A DNA stretch of 64,000 nt from Tropicibacter sp. R16_0 (GCF_017743935.1 NZ_JAGHRE010000001.1:103683-167682), one strand, 5' to 3'. Shown: positions 26,426 to 35,444, counted from the first letter of the stretch. Numbers and translations: made by a program. The notes: generated by a model from the letters alone, not told the origin.

Positions 26426-27976
26426 ATGAACACTCCCATCAATCGCCCGTCGTTGGACCACCTGCGCAGGCAGGCCAAGACCCTCAAGAAGTCCTTTGCG
26501 AAGGGGGAGGCTGACGCCAAAGCCCGCGTGGCGCAGATTTTGCCTCAAACGCAGGCTTTGACCCATAGTGCAGCACTGCATGTGATCGCCCGCGAGGCGG
26601 GGCATGACAGCTGGCCCAAGCTCAAGTTCCATATCGAGGCTCTGCAGATGGACCGCGCCGCCAAGGCCGAGCAACTGAAACAGGCGCTGTTTCAGGGCGG
26701 TCACTGGCGGGTCGAGCATCTGCTGGCCGAGACACCGGATCTGGCAGATGATCACTTTGGATTGCTTTGTGCGCTGTACCGAGTGGATGCAGTGCGCGAA
26801 TGGCTGGAACGCGATAAAGAGGTTGTGGGGCGCCGACTGCAAGGCCCGCGCCGCCCGATCCTCCATTTGGCCTTTTCACGTCACATCCAGGCGCAGCCCG
26901 AGTTGGAAGGCGACATGCTGACCACAGCAGAGCTGTTGCTTGCGGCGGGGGCGGATGTGAACGATGGCTATCCGTCTGAACCCGGCAGCACACATATGTT
27001 GTCGGCACTTTACGGAGCCATTGGGCATGCCAACAACAGGGCGCTTGGGCAATGGTTGCTGGATCACGGGGCAGATCCCAACGACAATGAATCGCTTTAT
27101 CACGCAACCGAACTGGGACATCTGGATGGGTTGCGGATGTTGCTGGCAGCGGGCGCCGATCCCAAGGGCACCAACGCATTGCTGCGAGCGCTGGATTTCA
27201 ACGCTCGGGATATGGTTGCGCTGCTGCTGGAAAACGGCGCGGACGCGGATGAGTTCGACGCGACGCCTGTTGGCGGTGAGGAACCCTGGGTGATGCCGTC
27301 GCTACATCAGGCCGCGCGTCGGATGGTGGATGGCGATATCGTAAGGTTGTTACTGGATCATGGGGCTGATCCCAACCGGGTTTACGGGGGTTGCACGGCC
27401 TATGGGTTCGCGCGCGTCTTTGGCAATGTCGCCTTGGCGCGAGCCATCGAAGAAACCGGGAATGCACCGGTTTTGACCAAGGCTGAACAGCTTTTGGCCA
27501 GCGCTGCTGAAGGGGAGGTGCCTCTCGGCGCGCATCTGCACACGGATGACCTGCCGCGTGAATATAAAACGCTGATCCGCTCGATCTTGCATCTGCCGGG
27601 GCGCTTGGATCACGTCAAACGCTTGGTGGCTCTGGGGCTTGATCCTGAAGAGCCAGACCGCGAAGGGCTGACCGCCTTGCATGTGGCCGGGTGGGAGGGT
27701 TTGCCCGAGATGATGGAATATCTGCTCTCGCTGGAGCCGGACCTGGGTTATCTCAACGGTTATGGCGGCAACATCACTACGACGATCCTGCATGGCGCCG
27801 AGCATTGCTTGGCGCGAGATAAACGCGACCATGCGGGCTGTTTGCAGATGGTGTTGGATCTTGGGCTGCCGCTGGGACGCAATGTGTTCGAATTCACCCA
27901 GAACGAGGCGGTGATGCAGGTCATGCAAACCTGGGTCGATGCACACCCAGATCGACTAGTGGACAGAATCCCCTAA
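26426..27976 (+). CDS. ankyrin-repeat protein
   Basis: A 516-residue soluble protein made largely of ankyrin repeats. Recognisable repeat cores include TAELLLAAGADVNDGYP, LGQWLLDHGADPNDNES, LDGLRMLLAAGADPKGT, MVALLLENGADADEFD, IVRLLLDHGADPNRVYG and LTALHVAGWEGLPEMMEYLL. The N-terminal 90 residues (LDHLRRQAKTLKKSFAKGEADAKARV...REAGHDSWPKLKFHIEA) are a helical leader often found on proteobacterial ankyrin proteins of this type. Ankyrin repeats mediate protein-protein contacts; partner unknown. No signal peptide, so cytoplasmic by default. The ATG at 26426 is preceded by AGGAAACCCA. It converges with the ArsR gene across repeat copy B. Confidence 0.88.
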   Translation: MNTPINRPSLDHLRRQAKTLKKSFAKGEADAKARVAQILPQTQALTHSAALHVIAREAGHDSWPKLKFHIEALQMDRAAKAEQLKQALFQGGHWRVEHLLAETPDLADDHFGLLCALYRVDAVREWLERDKEVVGRRLQGPRRPILHLAFSRHIQAQPELEGDMLTTAELLLAAGADVNDGYPSEPGSTHMLSALYGAIGHANNRALGQWLLDHGADPNDNESLYHATELGHLDGLRMLLAAGADPKGTNALLRALDFNARDMVALLLENGADADEFDATPVGGEEPWVMPSLHQAARRMVDGDIVRLLLDHGADPNRVYGGCTAYGFARVFGNVALARAIEETGNAPVLTKAEQLLASAAEGEVPLGAHLHTDDLPREYKTLIRSILHLPGRLDHVKRLVALGLDPEEPDREGLTALHVAGWEGLPEMMEYLLSLEPDLGYLNGYGGNITTTILHGAEHCLARDKRDHAGCLQMVLDLGLPLGRNVFEFTQNEAVMQVMQTWVDAHPDRLVDRIP

Positions 27977-27984
27977 CACTCGAA

Positions 27985-28178
27985 GCACTCCCGCCCGTCG
28001 TCGATGCCCTTGCGGTGCATCTTCTCCCGTTGGGCCGAGCCTCGCTGCGCTCGGCGGTTGGTACATGGGGCGAAACAGGTGCTCCAAGCGGGACCGCGCC
28101 GAGCCGTAGGCGAGGCGCCCGGCCCAAGTCCGTTAGCGGGGCTGACGCAGTCAGGTCTGCTCGGGCGCGGGAGTGCAC
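27985..28178 (+). repeat. structured intergenic repeat, copy B
   Basis: Second copy of the five-member family. It starts GCACTCCCGCCCGTCG and ends CGGGCGCGGGAGTGC, so the outer nine bases pair perfectly (GCACTCCCG/CGGGAGTGC). Inside are CTCCCGTTGGGCCGAGCC, a perfect GCCGAGC/GCTCGGC hairpin, an imperfect GCGCC...GGCGC hairpin, and the block CCGTTAGCGGGGCTGACGC. It fills the space between the tail-to-tail ankyrin and ArsR genes. Confidence 0.87.
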
Positions 28179-28200
28179 CGTCGTTTGGGCGCGAGGTGTC

Positions 28201-28569
28201 CTAGTTCTCTTGGGCGCAGAACAAGCTGTGCAGCAGTCCGATGACCTGTTCAGTTTTGTCATCCAGCAGTGAGTAGTAGATCGTCTTGCCATCGCGACGT
28301 GTCGTCACCAGCCCCTCGTCACGCAGGCGGGCCAGCATTTGGCTGACCGCCGCCTGCCGCATCTGCAACAGTGCTTCCAACTCGCCCACAGACCGCTCGC
28401 CCGTGCCCAGGTAACACAGAATCATCAGCCGTCCTTCATGGGCCAAGGTCTTGAGGTAGGCCGCCGCTTGGCTGGCGCTGGCGGCCATGCTGTCGGGCGT
28501 ATCGGGCGAGAGAGAGACAGAGGGTTGAAGAGTCACTGTTACCGGGTCCTGCAAAAAACGTGACCGCAT
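28201..28569 (-). CDS. ArsR-family repressor, BigR/SqrR-like
   Basis: A winged-helix ArsR/SmtB-type repressor of 122 residues as drawn. The DNA-binding helices lie in ERSVGELEALLQMRQAAVSQMLARLRDEGLV and the wing in TTRRDGKTIYYSL. Instead of metal-site motifs it has two cysteines, in LMILCYLG and HSLFCAQEN, spaced 66 residues apart; this is the spacing of Cys41 and Cys107 in the persulfide-sensing repressor SqrR, and the ERSVGELE...RQ...LSQ-type block is also BigR/SqrR-like. Starting at the GTG at 28536 instead would place the cysteines at 41 and 107. No sulfide-oxidation genes are adjacent, so the regulon must lie elsewhere if the sensor role holds. Confidence 0.85.
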   Translation of the reverse strand: MRSRFLQDPVTVTLQPSVSLSPDTPDSMAASASQAAAYLKTLAHEGRLMILCYLGTGERSVGELEALLQMRQAAVSQMLARLRDEGLVTTRRDGKTIYYSLLDDKTEQVIGLLHSLFCAQEN

Positions 28570-28593
28570 AATGCCCCAGCCGCTGGGCCAATG

Positions 28594-29826
28594 TCACCCC
28601 TCCTTGGCGGGTGCACCCCCCTGAAACGCGTTCCCGCCCTTGTAGTTGCAGGGCTCTTCTTGCATCTGCAGGTGCAAACCGTCGTCCGTGTAAGGGTGCG
28701 CACGGGCCAGATCCTCATCCACGTCGATGCCCAATCCGGGCGTGTCGGGCGGCGTGATGAAACCATCCTCGACCCGGATCATGCCCTTGATCAACGCGTC
28801 ATGGAACGGGGTCTCGATGCTCTCGGCCAAAAGGATATTGGGGATCGAGGCGGCCAGATGGATGTTGGCGGCCCATTCAACAGGTCCCGCGTACAGATGC
28901 GGGGCCATCTGGGCGTTGAACACCTCGGCGATTGCGGCCACCTTCTTCATCTCCCAGATGCCTCCGGCCCGACCAAGCGCAGGTTGCAAAATCTCTGCTG
29001 CACCGGTGCGCAGGACGGTGGCGAATTCCGCCTTTGTGGTCATCCGCTCTCCGGTCGCCACCGGGATGCGCACATTGCGCGCCACGCGGGCCATATCCTC
29101 GATGTTGTCGGGCGGTGTGGGCTCTTCGAACCAGAGCGGGGAATAGGGTTCCAGCGCCTGCCCCAGCCGGATCGCGCCCGCGGTGTTGAATTGCCCGTGG
29201 GTGCCAAAGAGCAGATCGGCCTTGTCGCCGACCGCGTCCCGGATGGCCTTGCAGAACGCCACCGACAAAGAGATGTCAGTCATCGCAGGCATATGCCCGC
29301 CCCGCATCGTATAGGGGCCAGCCGGATCGAATTTGATCGCGGTATAGCCCTGGCGCACCATTTCAGCGGCACTCTCGCCGGCCAATTCGGGTGAGGTCCA
29401 GAATTCGTTCAGATCGTGGTGCGGCAACGGGTAAAGGTAGGTATAGGCCCGGATGCGGTCGTTCATCCGACCACCCAGCAGCGCATACACAGGCCGGTCG
29501 CGATCCTTGCCCAGAATGTCCCAGCAGGCGATTTCCAGTCCTGAAAACGCGCCCATGACGGTCAGGTCGGGGCGTTGGGTGAACCCGCTGGAGTAGGCAC
29601 GGCGGAACATCAGCTCGATGTTTTCGGGGTTCTCAGCCGCCATATGCCGGTCGAACACATCACGGATCACAGACTTCATTGCCTCGGGCCCCACGGAGGA
29701 GGCATAGCATTCGCCCCAGCCGGTGATGCCGGTGTCCGTGGTCAGCTTGACCAGGATCCAATAACGCCCGCCCCAACCAGGCGCAGGCGGGGCGGTGACA
29801 ATGATGTCTAGGTCTTGCAGCTTCAT
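28594..29826 (-). CDS. mandelate racemase/muconate lactonizing enzyme family protein
   Basis: A 410-residue enolase-superfamily enzyme that would abstract a proton alpha to a carboxylate, most often acting as a sugar-acid dehydratase or cycloisomerase. The N-terminal capping domain includes GWGECYASSVGPEAM, and the barrel has a general-base Lys region (GYTAIKFDPAG), metal ligands in LLFGTHGQFN, LWFEEPTPPDN and IPVATGERM, and a C-terminal APHLYAGPVEWAANIHLAASIPN with the usual catalytic His. The exact substrate is not evident; some members act on aldonates or anhydro-sugar acids. The start is 5 bases after the stop of an unknown gene, with GGAGTAACCCCC as ribosome site, so the two are co-transcribed. 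Confidence 0.88.
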   Translation of the reverse strand: MKLQDLDIIVTAPPAPGWGGRYWILVKLTTDTGITGWGECYASSVGPEAMKSVIRDVFDRHMAAENPENIELMFRRAYSSGFTQRPDLTVMGAFSGLEIACWDILGKDRDRPVYALLGGRMNDRIRAYTYLYPLPHHDLNEFWTSPELAGESAAEMVRQGYTAIKFDPAGPYTMRGGHMPAMTDISLSVAFCKAIRDAVGDKADLLFGTHGQFNTAGAIRLGQALEPYSPLWFEEPTPPDNIEDMARVARNVRIPVATGERMTTKAEFATVLRTGAAEILQPALGRAGGIWEMKKVAAIAEVFNAQMAPHLYAGPVEWAANIHLAASIPNILLAESIETPFHDALIKGMIRVEDGFITPPDTPGLGIDVDEDLARAHPYTDDGLHLQMQEEPCNYKGGNAFQGGAPAKEG

Positions 29827-29831
29827 GGGGG

Positions 29832-30197
29832 TTACTCCATCAGGTCGCCAAAGGCGGTCAGTTCCCGTTCGATCTCTGCGATCACGGGTTGGGTCGAGAA
29901 AAAATACAGATCCGGTGCGTCGATGTCGTCCATGAAGACCTCGATGTTGATCTGAACCTTCGCGCCGTCGAAATCGCCATCGATCTGCCAGCGCTGTTTG
30001 CCGTCAATCGGGATGCCGGGCAGTGCCTGCGCAATGGTTGCAGGCAAGTCGGTCGGCAGGCCAAAGCGCGGGTTGTTCAGCAGGCCGATCAGAAATGGTT
30101 CAACGCTGCCTGCGTCGAAATTCATCGAGGTCTCGGATGTTATCGGCGGCGCCTTGGCGGCCTGAGGTTTGAACAAATCAGTGAGGAAGCTCAGCAT
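29832..30197 (-). CDS. conserved hypothetical protein
   Basis: A 121-residue acidic soluble protein with no motif that I recognise. It has an N-terminal amphipathic segment (MLSFLTDLFKPQAAKAPP) and a C-terminal half with alternating strand-like stretches (KQRWQIDGDFDGAKVQINIEV, DLYFFSTQPVIAEIERELTAFGDL). Its start codon overlaps a short upstream open frame in an ATGCTGA arrangement, and it lies 5 bases ahead of the enolase-superfamily gene, so it appears to be part of that transcript. No function assigned. Confidence 0.65.
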   Translation of the reverse strand: MLSFLTDLFKPQAAKAPPITSETSMNFDAGSVEPFLIGLLNNPRFGLPTDLPATIAQALPGIPIDGKQRWQIDGDFDGAKVQINIEVFMDDIDAPDLYFFSTQPVIAEIERELTAFGDLME

Positions 30198-30256
30198 TGG
30201 GTCCGCTCCAAAGAGGCATTGAATTCGCGGCAGGCCGCGGCTTGGGTGGCTTGCAT
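30191..30256 (-). CDS. possible 21-residue leader peptide
   Basis: A short open frame (MQATQAAACREFNASLERTQC) with a good ribosome site, GAGAGGACAAC, directly before its ATG. Its TGA overlaps the ATG of the next gene by 7 bases, the arrangement expected for translational coupling. It may be a real micro-protein or a coupling leader; there is no run of a single regulatory amino acid that would suggest attenuation. Confidence 0.35.
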   Translation of the reverse strand: MQATQAAACREFNASLERTQC

Positions 30257-30338
30257 GTTGTCCTCTCTGCTGCTTGGGTCAACCGTGGCGCGGGGGCGTC
30301 GGTCCTGCAAGCCGGAAACCGGTATCGCGGCGTCGGGA

Positions 30339-31538
30339 TTACGCCACTGTGATGCGTGTGCGCAGGAAGACAACCAACCCCAACAGCAAAAGCACCATCG
30401 CTACCAGGAACGGCGCCCCGGGCAGATAGAGGCTTGCCCCTTCACGGGTGTAATGCGCAAAGACGCCGGCCATCATCAAAGGCGATACGATCATCGACAA
30501 CGCGTGAACCGCTGTCATGACACCCTGCAACTCACCTTGCTGATCATCGCCAACCGATTTGGACATGATCCCCTGCAACGCAGGTGAGACGACGGCCCCC
30601 AAGGCTGAAATGGGGGTCAGGAACAGGGCCAGGGTTCCGCTGGTTATGAAGGCCAGAAACCCAAAACTGACAAGATCCAAAAGCTTGCCCGCAACAACCG
30701 TGCGTCGCTCGCCCAGGTATTTGAGCGCGACCCGGATCAACCCGCCCTGGACGATGGCCATCATGATACCAAAGATCCCCAGCGACAGTCCGATCATCTG
30801 CGGCCCCCAATCAAAGCGTGCCTGGGTGTAGTAAGACCAGATCGCCGGGTAGACATAGATGGCAACAGAATAGAGAAAATAGACCAATAGCAGCCGGGCG
30901 ATGCCGGGGATCTCGGCCATGGCCTTGAACGCGCCAAAGGGGTTGGCCCGGCGCCAGTTGAAGGCCCGGCGTGTTTTGTCCGTCACTGTTTCGTTCATCA
31001 CGAACCAGCCCAGGACAAAGTTCATTCCGGCCAGAATGGCAGCGGCGTAAAACGGCGCCCGCGTTCCAAGTTCGCCGAGCAGACCACCAATCAGCGGTCC
31101 CAGGACAAAACCCATGCCAAAAGCCGCGCCCAACAGGCCAAAGTTGGCCGCCTTCTTGTCCGGCTCCGAGATGTCGGCGATATACGCGCCGGCCGTCGCG
31201 TGCGTGGCTGCAGTGATTCCGCCAACGATGCGCCCGATCAGCAAGAGCCAGATGGTCCCGGCGACCGCCATCACCAGATAGTCCAACGCCATCACAAACA
31301 GCGACACCAGCAGGACGGGCCGCCGCCCGACGCTGTCCGACAGGTTGCCGATGATCGGACTGAACAGGAACTGCATCACCGCAAAGACCGTGCTCAGAAC
31401 CCCGCCCCACAGCGCGGCCTCGGCCAGCGTGCCGCCCTGAACCTCGACGATCAGGTCGGGCATGATCGGCATGATCAGGCCGATGCCCATGGCGTCGATC
31501 ATGACGGTGAACAGGATGAACAGGACTGGCAGCCGCAA
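30339..31538 (-). CDS. MFS transporter, TetA-like drug:proton antiporter family
   Basis: A 399-residue inner-membrane protein with twelve predicted hydrophobic helices. The loop 2-3 motif GNLSDSVGRRPVLL is the standard MFS motif A, the N-terminal DAMGIGLIMPIMPDLI is typical of the TetA/TCR group, and GAAFGMGFVLGPLIGGLLGE is the antiporter motif C that marks proton-driven drug efflux. The substrate is unknown; TetA-like members export tetracyclines or other drugs, but many environmental homologues are uncharacterised. It is separated from the pcaB end by 69 bases on the same strand and from the leader frame by about 80 bases. Confidence 0.88.
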   Translation of the reverse strand: MRLPVLFILFTVMIDAMGIGLIMPIMPDLIVEVQGGTLAEAALWGGVLSTVFAVMQFLFSPIIGNLSDSVGRRPVLLVSLFVMALDYLVMAVAGTIWLLLIGRIVGGITAATHATAGAYIADISEPDKKAANFGLLGAAFGMGFVLGPLIGGLLGELGTRAPFYAAAILAGMNFVLGWFVMNETVTDKTRRAFNWRRANPFGAFKAMAEIPGIARLLLVYFLYSVAIYVYPAIWSYYTQARFDWGPQMIGLSLGIFGIMMAIVQGGLIRVALKYLGERRTVVAGKLLDLVSFGFLAFITSGTLALFLTPISALGAVVSPALQGIMSKSVGDDQQGELQGVMTAVHALSMIVSPLMMAGVFAHYTREGASLYLPGAPFLVAMVLLLLGLVVFLRTRITVA

Positions 31539-31607
31539 AAGATCGCTCCGGATGGTCGGGACTTCAGCGCAACCTATGTCCGGTTACGTCCAAGGAAAAG
31601 GGCAGTC

Positions 31608-32945
31608 TCAGGTTTTCGCCACGGAACGCGCTCGTTCGGCAAAACTCCGGGCCGCCGTCGGAGCCTGTCCCATTTGATGTGCAGGGTCGAACAATACGTC
31701 GGTGTTCAACTGCGGCCAATCGCGAGCGACGAGCGTGCGCAAAGGCACGTCGGCTTCGATGGCCTCCTTGCACAAAGCCTTGGTAGCGGCCTGTGCCTCC
31801 GGGCGCGACAGGTGTTCGGCAAGGGCGAAACTCAGCGCCTCGGCATGGATCAGGTCTTTTGAGCCGTCGAGCGCGGCACGCATCTGCTCGGGGTTAGGGG
31901 CAAGCCCCTCGCACAGAGTCAAGCCTGTTTGGGCGCACGAGGCGGCCCCCAGAATGATCTGCGGCAGGCACATCCATTCGGTGAACCAGGCAGCCCCGTC
32001 ACGTTGATGGCGGTGCATCGCCGCCCCTTGCAGCACAGGTATGAGACCGCTGGTTTGGCGTGACAGCGCCACCAGAACAGAGGGTGCCACCGGGTTCTGT
32101 TTCTGGGGCATCGTGGATGAGGAGCCGCCGCCGCCCAAGGACAGCTCGGAGATCCCGCTTTGCACCAGTTCGGTCGCATCTTCGCCCATCTTGCCAAAAG
32201 CCAGCGCGACGCGGCTGCACCAATCGGCGATCCGCAGCACCGGTGTCCGGTCCGTGTGCCAGGATCGTTCCGGATCGGTCAGGTTGAGCAACTTGGCTAA
32301 TGCCGCGCGGGTCTCAACCGCTTGCGGGCCAAGCGCAGATGCGGTGCCCGCAGCGCCCGACAGGGACACCAACAGGCAGGACTTGCGCAAATCAGACAGT
32401 TCACCCAACAACCCCAAAAGCGGCTCGCCCCATGTGGCCACAACCGCTCCGAATGAGGTTGGCGTTGCGTGTTGCCCATAGGTGCGGGCGGGCATGGGCG
32501 TGTCGGCGTGATCCTCGGCTGTTTGCGCCAGATGGTCCAACGCCGCCGCGATGTCCTTTTCGATCAGACCCAAAGCTTGGCGCAGCCGCAGCATCAACCC
32601 GGTGTCGATGATGTCCTGCGATGTCGCGCCCCAATGGGCGAATTGCGCATGCTCTGGCGCCTGCATCTCGGCGCGAAAGGCAGCGACCAGCGCGGGGACG
32701 CTGACCCCGTTCTGACCGGTGGCCTGCGCCAAGGCTCCGGGATCCAGCTGGACCTCCATCGCTGCGCGGCTGATGGCGGCGGCGCTGAGCTCGGGGATGA
32801 TCCCCTGTTCGCCCTGTACCTTGGCCAGCATCCCCTCGACCAGCAGCATGGCGCGCAGTTCGGCGGTGTCGGTGAACAGCCGTCCCACCTCGCCAGTGGG
32901 GAACAGTCGGGAAAAGAGCGCGCTGTCAAAGACGGAGGCCGCCAT
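31608..32945 (-). CDS. pcaB: 3-carboxy-cis,cis-muconate cycloisomerase
   Basis: A 445-residue member of the fumarase/aspartase superfamily that lactonises 3-carboxy-muconate in the protocatechuate branch of the beta-ketoadipate pathway. The superfamily signature GSSSTMPQKQNP is present near residue 280, as are HWGATSQDIIDT and RTYGQHATPTSFG, which together distinguish PcaB from argininosuccinate lyase. The ATG at 32945 overlaps the stop of the upstream hydrolase by one base (TGATG), showing translational coupling. Together with pcaD upstream it forms part of a pca operon; pcaC, pcaH and pcaG are not in the window. Confidence 0.92.
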   Translation of the reverse strand: MAASVFDSALFSRLFPTGEVGRLFTDTAELRAMLLVEGMLAKVQGEQGIIPELSAAAISRAAMEVQLDPGALAQATGQNGVSVPALVAAFRAEMQAPEHAQFAHWGATSQDIIDTGLMLRLRQALGLIEKDIAAALDHLAQTAEDHADTPMPARTYGQHATPTSFGAVVATWGEPLLGLLGELSDLRKSCLLVSLSGAAGTASALGPQAVETRAALAKLLNLTDPERSWHTDRTPVLRIADWCSRVALAFGKMGEDATELVQSGISELSLGGGGSSSTMPQKQNPVAPSVLVALSRQTSGLIPVLQGAAMHRHQRDGAAWFTEWMCLPQIILGAASCAQTGLTLCEGLAPNPEQMRAALDGSKDLIHAEALSFALAEHLSRPEAQAATKALCKEAIEADVPLRTLVARDWPQLNTDVLFDPAHQMGQAPTAARSFAERARSVAKT

Positions 32946-33658
32946 CAGAATTGCCTTTCGATCTGGGTCAGGAGCGCCGCCAGGCCGCTTGGGTCGGCCA
33001 GGAACGGCGAATGCGAGCTGTCCATAACGTGGACCCGCTCGACTGGCCAGTCGCGGGTCATCTCGGCCTGATATTCTGGCGGAATGGTCTGGTCCTGCGC
33101 GCAACGGATGTAGGATTTGGGCACGCTGTCAAAGGCTGCAGTGGTTGGCAGCGGCGTGTCCTGCGGCGCGATGGGTTGCGGGCGCAAATGCTGCATCGCG
33201 TAAGCCACCGCCTCGGGTGGGCAGTCGTGATAGAACAGATCTGGCGCGCGCGCAGGGTCGACCGTGTAAGACACGCCGTCATCCGATTTGATCACCGCGT
33301 CAGCAAGCGTTTGGCGGGGGGAACGTTTGCGCCTGTCCACCATCGACAGGCCATCGGTTGGAAAATAGGCGCAGAGATAGATCAACCCGCGCATCTGGTC
33401 CGGGGCCGCCTCGGCCGCCGCGCTGATCGGATAGCCGCCCCAGGAATGTCCCACCAACAGCGTGTCCGGGGTCGAGGCCGCCAGCACCGCATCCCGGCAA
33501 TCATCCAGGGTGATCCCCGCCAAAGGTGTCTGATCTGCACCCATGCCAGGTAGATCAATGGCGCGGGCTGTGTGGCCTTGCGCCTCTAGCGACGGAATCA
33601 GGTCACGCCAGCACCAGGCCCCGTGGCACGAGCCGTGGACCAATAGGAAATCAGCCAT
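32945..33658 (-). CDS. alpha/beta hydrolase embedded in pca operon
   Basis: A 237-residue alpha/beta hydrolase. It opens with FLLVHGSCHGAWCWRDLIP (oxyanion-hole HG motif), has a nucleophile elbow GHSWGGYP and a C-terminal catalytic His in MDSSHSPFLADP. This pattern is closest to the plant methylesterase/salicylate-binding type of hydrolase rather than to PcaD. The ATG at 33658 lies 2 bases after the pcaD stop, and its own stop overlaps the pcaB start, so it is translated between two protocatechuate-pathway genes. A role in releasing an aromatic acid from an ester is plausible but is inference from context. Confidence 0.85.
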   Translation of the reverse strand: MADFLLVHGSCHGAWCWRDLIPSLEAQGHTARAIDLPGMGADQTPLAGITLDDCRDAVLAASTPDTLLVGHSWGGYPISAAAEAAPDQMRGLIYLCAYFPTDGLSMVDRRKRSPRQTLADAVIKSDDGVSYTVDPARAPDLFYHDCPPEAVAYAMQHLRPQPIAPQDTPLPTTAAFDSVPKSYIRCAQDQTIPPEYQAEMTRDWPVERVHVMDSSHSPFLADPSGLAALLTQIERQF

Positions 33659-33660
33659 GC

Positions 33661-34449
33661 CTAAAGATGCCCGGTGTCGTGGATGAACTGCGTAAGCACG
33701 CGAGCGTATTCTTCGGGCTGTTCGACACAAGGAAGGTGGCCCGCCTTGCGGATCAGGTGGAACTGCGAGCCGGGAATGAGCGCCGTGGTTTCTCGCATCA
33801 GATCAGGCGGGGTCGAGCCATCCTCGGACCCTGCGATACCCAGGGTAGGCAGACGTAAACCACTCGTGGGCGTGTATAGGTCGGTGCCCGAGATCGCGGC
33901 GGAACAGCCCCAGTACCCTTCGGCCGGGGTGCGCACCAGCATGTTGCGCCACAGCTCCAACTCAGGCGTGGCGCGGAAAGCCTTGGAAAACCACCGCTCC
34001 ATCACGCCATCGGCCAAGGCCTCGATCCCGTCTTTTTTGACGGCAGCGATACGCTCGTCCCAGATCGCAGGCGTGCCGATCTTGGCGCCCGTGTTTGAAA
34101 TGACCATGGCACGCACCAGATCCAGCCGTTTGACCGCCAACCCTTGGGCTGTCATGCCGCCGATCGAGAGGCCCACGAACAGGCTGTTCTTGACCTCGAG
34201 CATATCCATCAGGCGTTCCACGTCGCGCACCAGATTGCCCATGCTGTAGGGGCCTGCAGGTGTGGATGACAGACCATGACCGCGTTTGTCATAGCGGATC
34301 AGCTTCAACCCCTTGGGCAACAAAGGCAGGATCGGGTCCCACAACCGCATGTCCGTGCCCAGAGAATTGGAAAACACCACAGGCGCGCCATCGGGGTCGC
34401 CATCTATACGATAATGTAGTCTGACGTCACCAAAATCCGCGATCTGCAT
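33661..34449 (-). CDS. pcaD: 3-oxoadipate enol-lactonase
   Basis: A 262-residue alpha/beta hydrolase that opens beta-ketoadipate enol-lactone to beta-ketoadipate. Features include FSNSLGTDMRLWDPILP with the oxyanion loop, the nucleophile elbow GLSIGGMTAQGLA, and the C-terminal catalytic His in IRKAGHLPCVEQPEEY; the NSLG-D-MW-type opening and LSIGGM are typical of PcaD. The ATG at 34449 follows GAGGAGAAGACAG. It is the first gene of the pcaD-hydrolase-pcaB run and is divergent from an SDR gene with 102 bases between, which should hold the promoter. Confidence 0.9.
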   Translation of the reverse strand: MQIADFGDVRLHYRIDGDPDGAPVVFSNSLGTDMRLWDPILPLLPKGLKLIRYDKRGHGLSSTPAGPYSMGNLVRDVERLMDMLEVKNSLFVGLSIGGMTAQGLAVKRLDLVRAMVISNTGAKIGTPAIWDERIAAVKKDGIEALADGVMERWFSKAFRATPELELWRNMLVRTPAEGYWGCSAAISGTDLYTPTSGLRLPTLGIAGSEDGSTPPDLMRETTALIPGSQFHLIRKAGHLPCVEQPEEYARVLTQFIHDTGHL

Positions 34450-34551
34450 CTGTCTTCTCCTCAACCTGATTTCTGCCTAGCTTAGGCAGCGCGCCTCTGC
34501 AAACCAATGGGGTGATTTTCCGTGCAGCAGCAAAACCATGAAGGACATACT

Positions 34552-35364
34552 ATGACATCACTTGCGGGGCAGGTTGCATTGATAACCGGGGCGTCGGCCC
34601 CGCGTGGGATCGGTCGGGCGATTGCAATGCGACTGGCGCAGGAGGGTGCGCGCGTTGTTGTCACCGATACGAAGGGGCCAGTCGAGATCGAGGGCCAGAT
34701 CCAAGAGCGCGGTGATCTGTTGGACCAATTGGCACGGCAGATTGATGGCCTTGCGGTGACGTTGGACGTCACCAAACCCGACCAGATCGCCAGCTGCATC
34801 GAAACGGTCCGCCAAAGGCTTGGACCGGTGGACATTCTGGTCAACAACGCGGGCTCTCTGGCGGGGTCCGACAATTTCCTGTCCACGACGCCCGCGCAAT
34901 GGCAGGCGAGTTTTGCAGTCAACCTGCTGGGGCCCATGCAACTGGCACAGGCCGTCATCCCTGCCATGCAGGCCAAAGGGGCAGGGCGCATCATCAACAT
35001 CGGTTCGACCGGTTCTTTGGGGGCAGAGCCGGGGTTCGGCGCCTATACGGCGATGAAACACGGGCTTGTGGGGTTGAGCAAAACCCTTGCGGCCGAGTTT
35101 GGGCCCGATGGCATCCTCTGCAACACCGTGTGCCCCGGTTACATCGCCACGGACATGCACATGGCCGCCAATGCACGCTTGGCGCAAGAACAGGGTGTGT
35201 CGTTGGACGAGATGAAGCGCCGCCGCTATGCCGATGTGGCGCTTCGGGACGCAGGCACACCCGAAGACGTGGCCGAGGCGGTGGCCTATCTGGCGGGCCC
35301 GGCAGGGCGCTATGTGACAGGCATCAACCTGCCTGTGACAGGGGGCGTACCTTACGGCATCTGA
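34552..35364 (+). CDS. short-chain dehydrogenase/reductase
   Basis: A 270-residue NAD(P)-dependent oxidoreductase of the classical SDR type. The cofactor motif is [20 protein letters not shown], followed by ILVNNAGSL, the active-site Ser region [11 protein letters not shown] and the catalytic YTAMK pair, and a C-terminal [18 protein letters not shown]. Asp in VVVTDTKG after the second strand favours NAD over NADP. The ATG at 34552 is preceded by GAAGGACATACT. Divergent from the pca genes; a role in catabolism of an aromatic or hydroxy acid is possible, but the substrate is not indicated. Confidence 0.88.
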   Translation: MTSLAGQVALITGASAPRGIGRAIAMRLAQEGARVVVTDTKGPVEIEGQIQERGDLLDQLARQIDGLAVTLDVTKPDQIASCIETVRQRLGPVDILVNNAGSLAGSDNFLSTTPAQWQASFAVNLLGPMQLAQAVIPAMQAKGAGRIINIGSTGSLGAEPGFGAYTAMKHGLVGLSKTLAAEFGPDGILCNTVCPGYIATDMHMAANARLAQEQGVSLDEMKRRRYADVALRDAGTPEDVAEAVAYLAGPAGRYVTGINLPVTGGVPYGI

Positions 35365-35444
35365 AAGCGGATTTGTGCGGTCTTTGCCTGACATGTTTTG
35401 TCTTGCGCACATCATGTTGGGTGACGCGACAGGGGAAATTCGAC

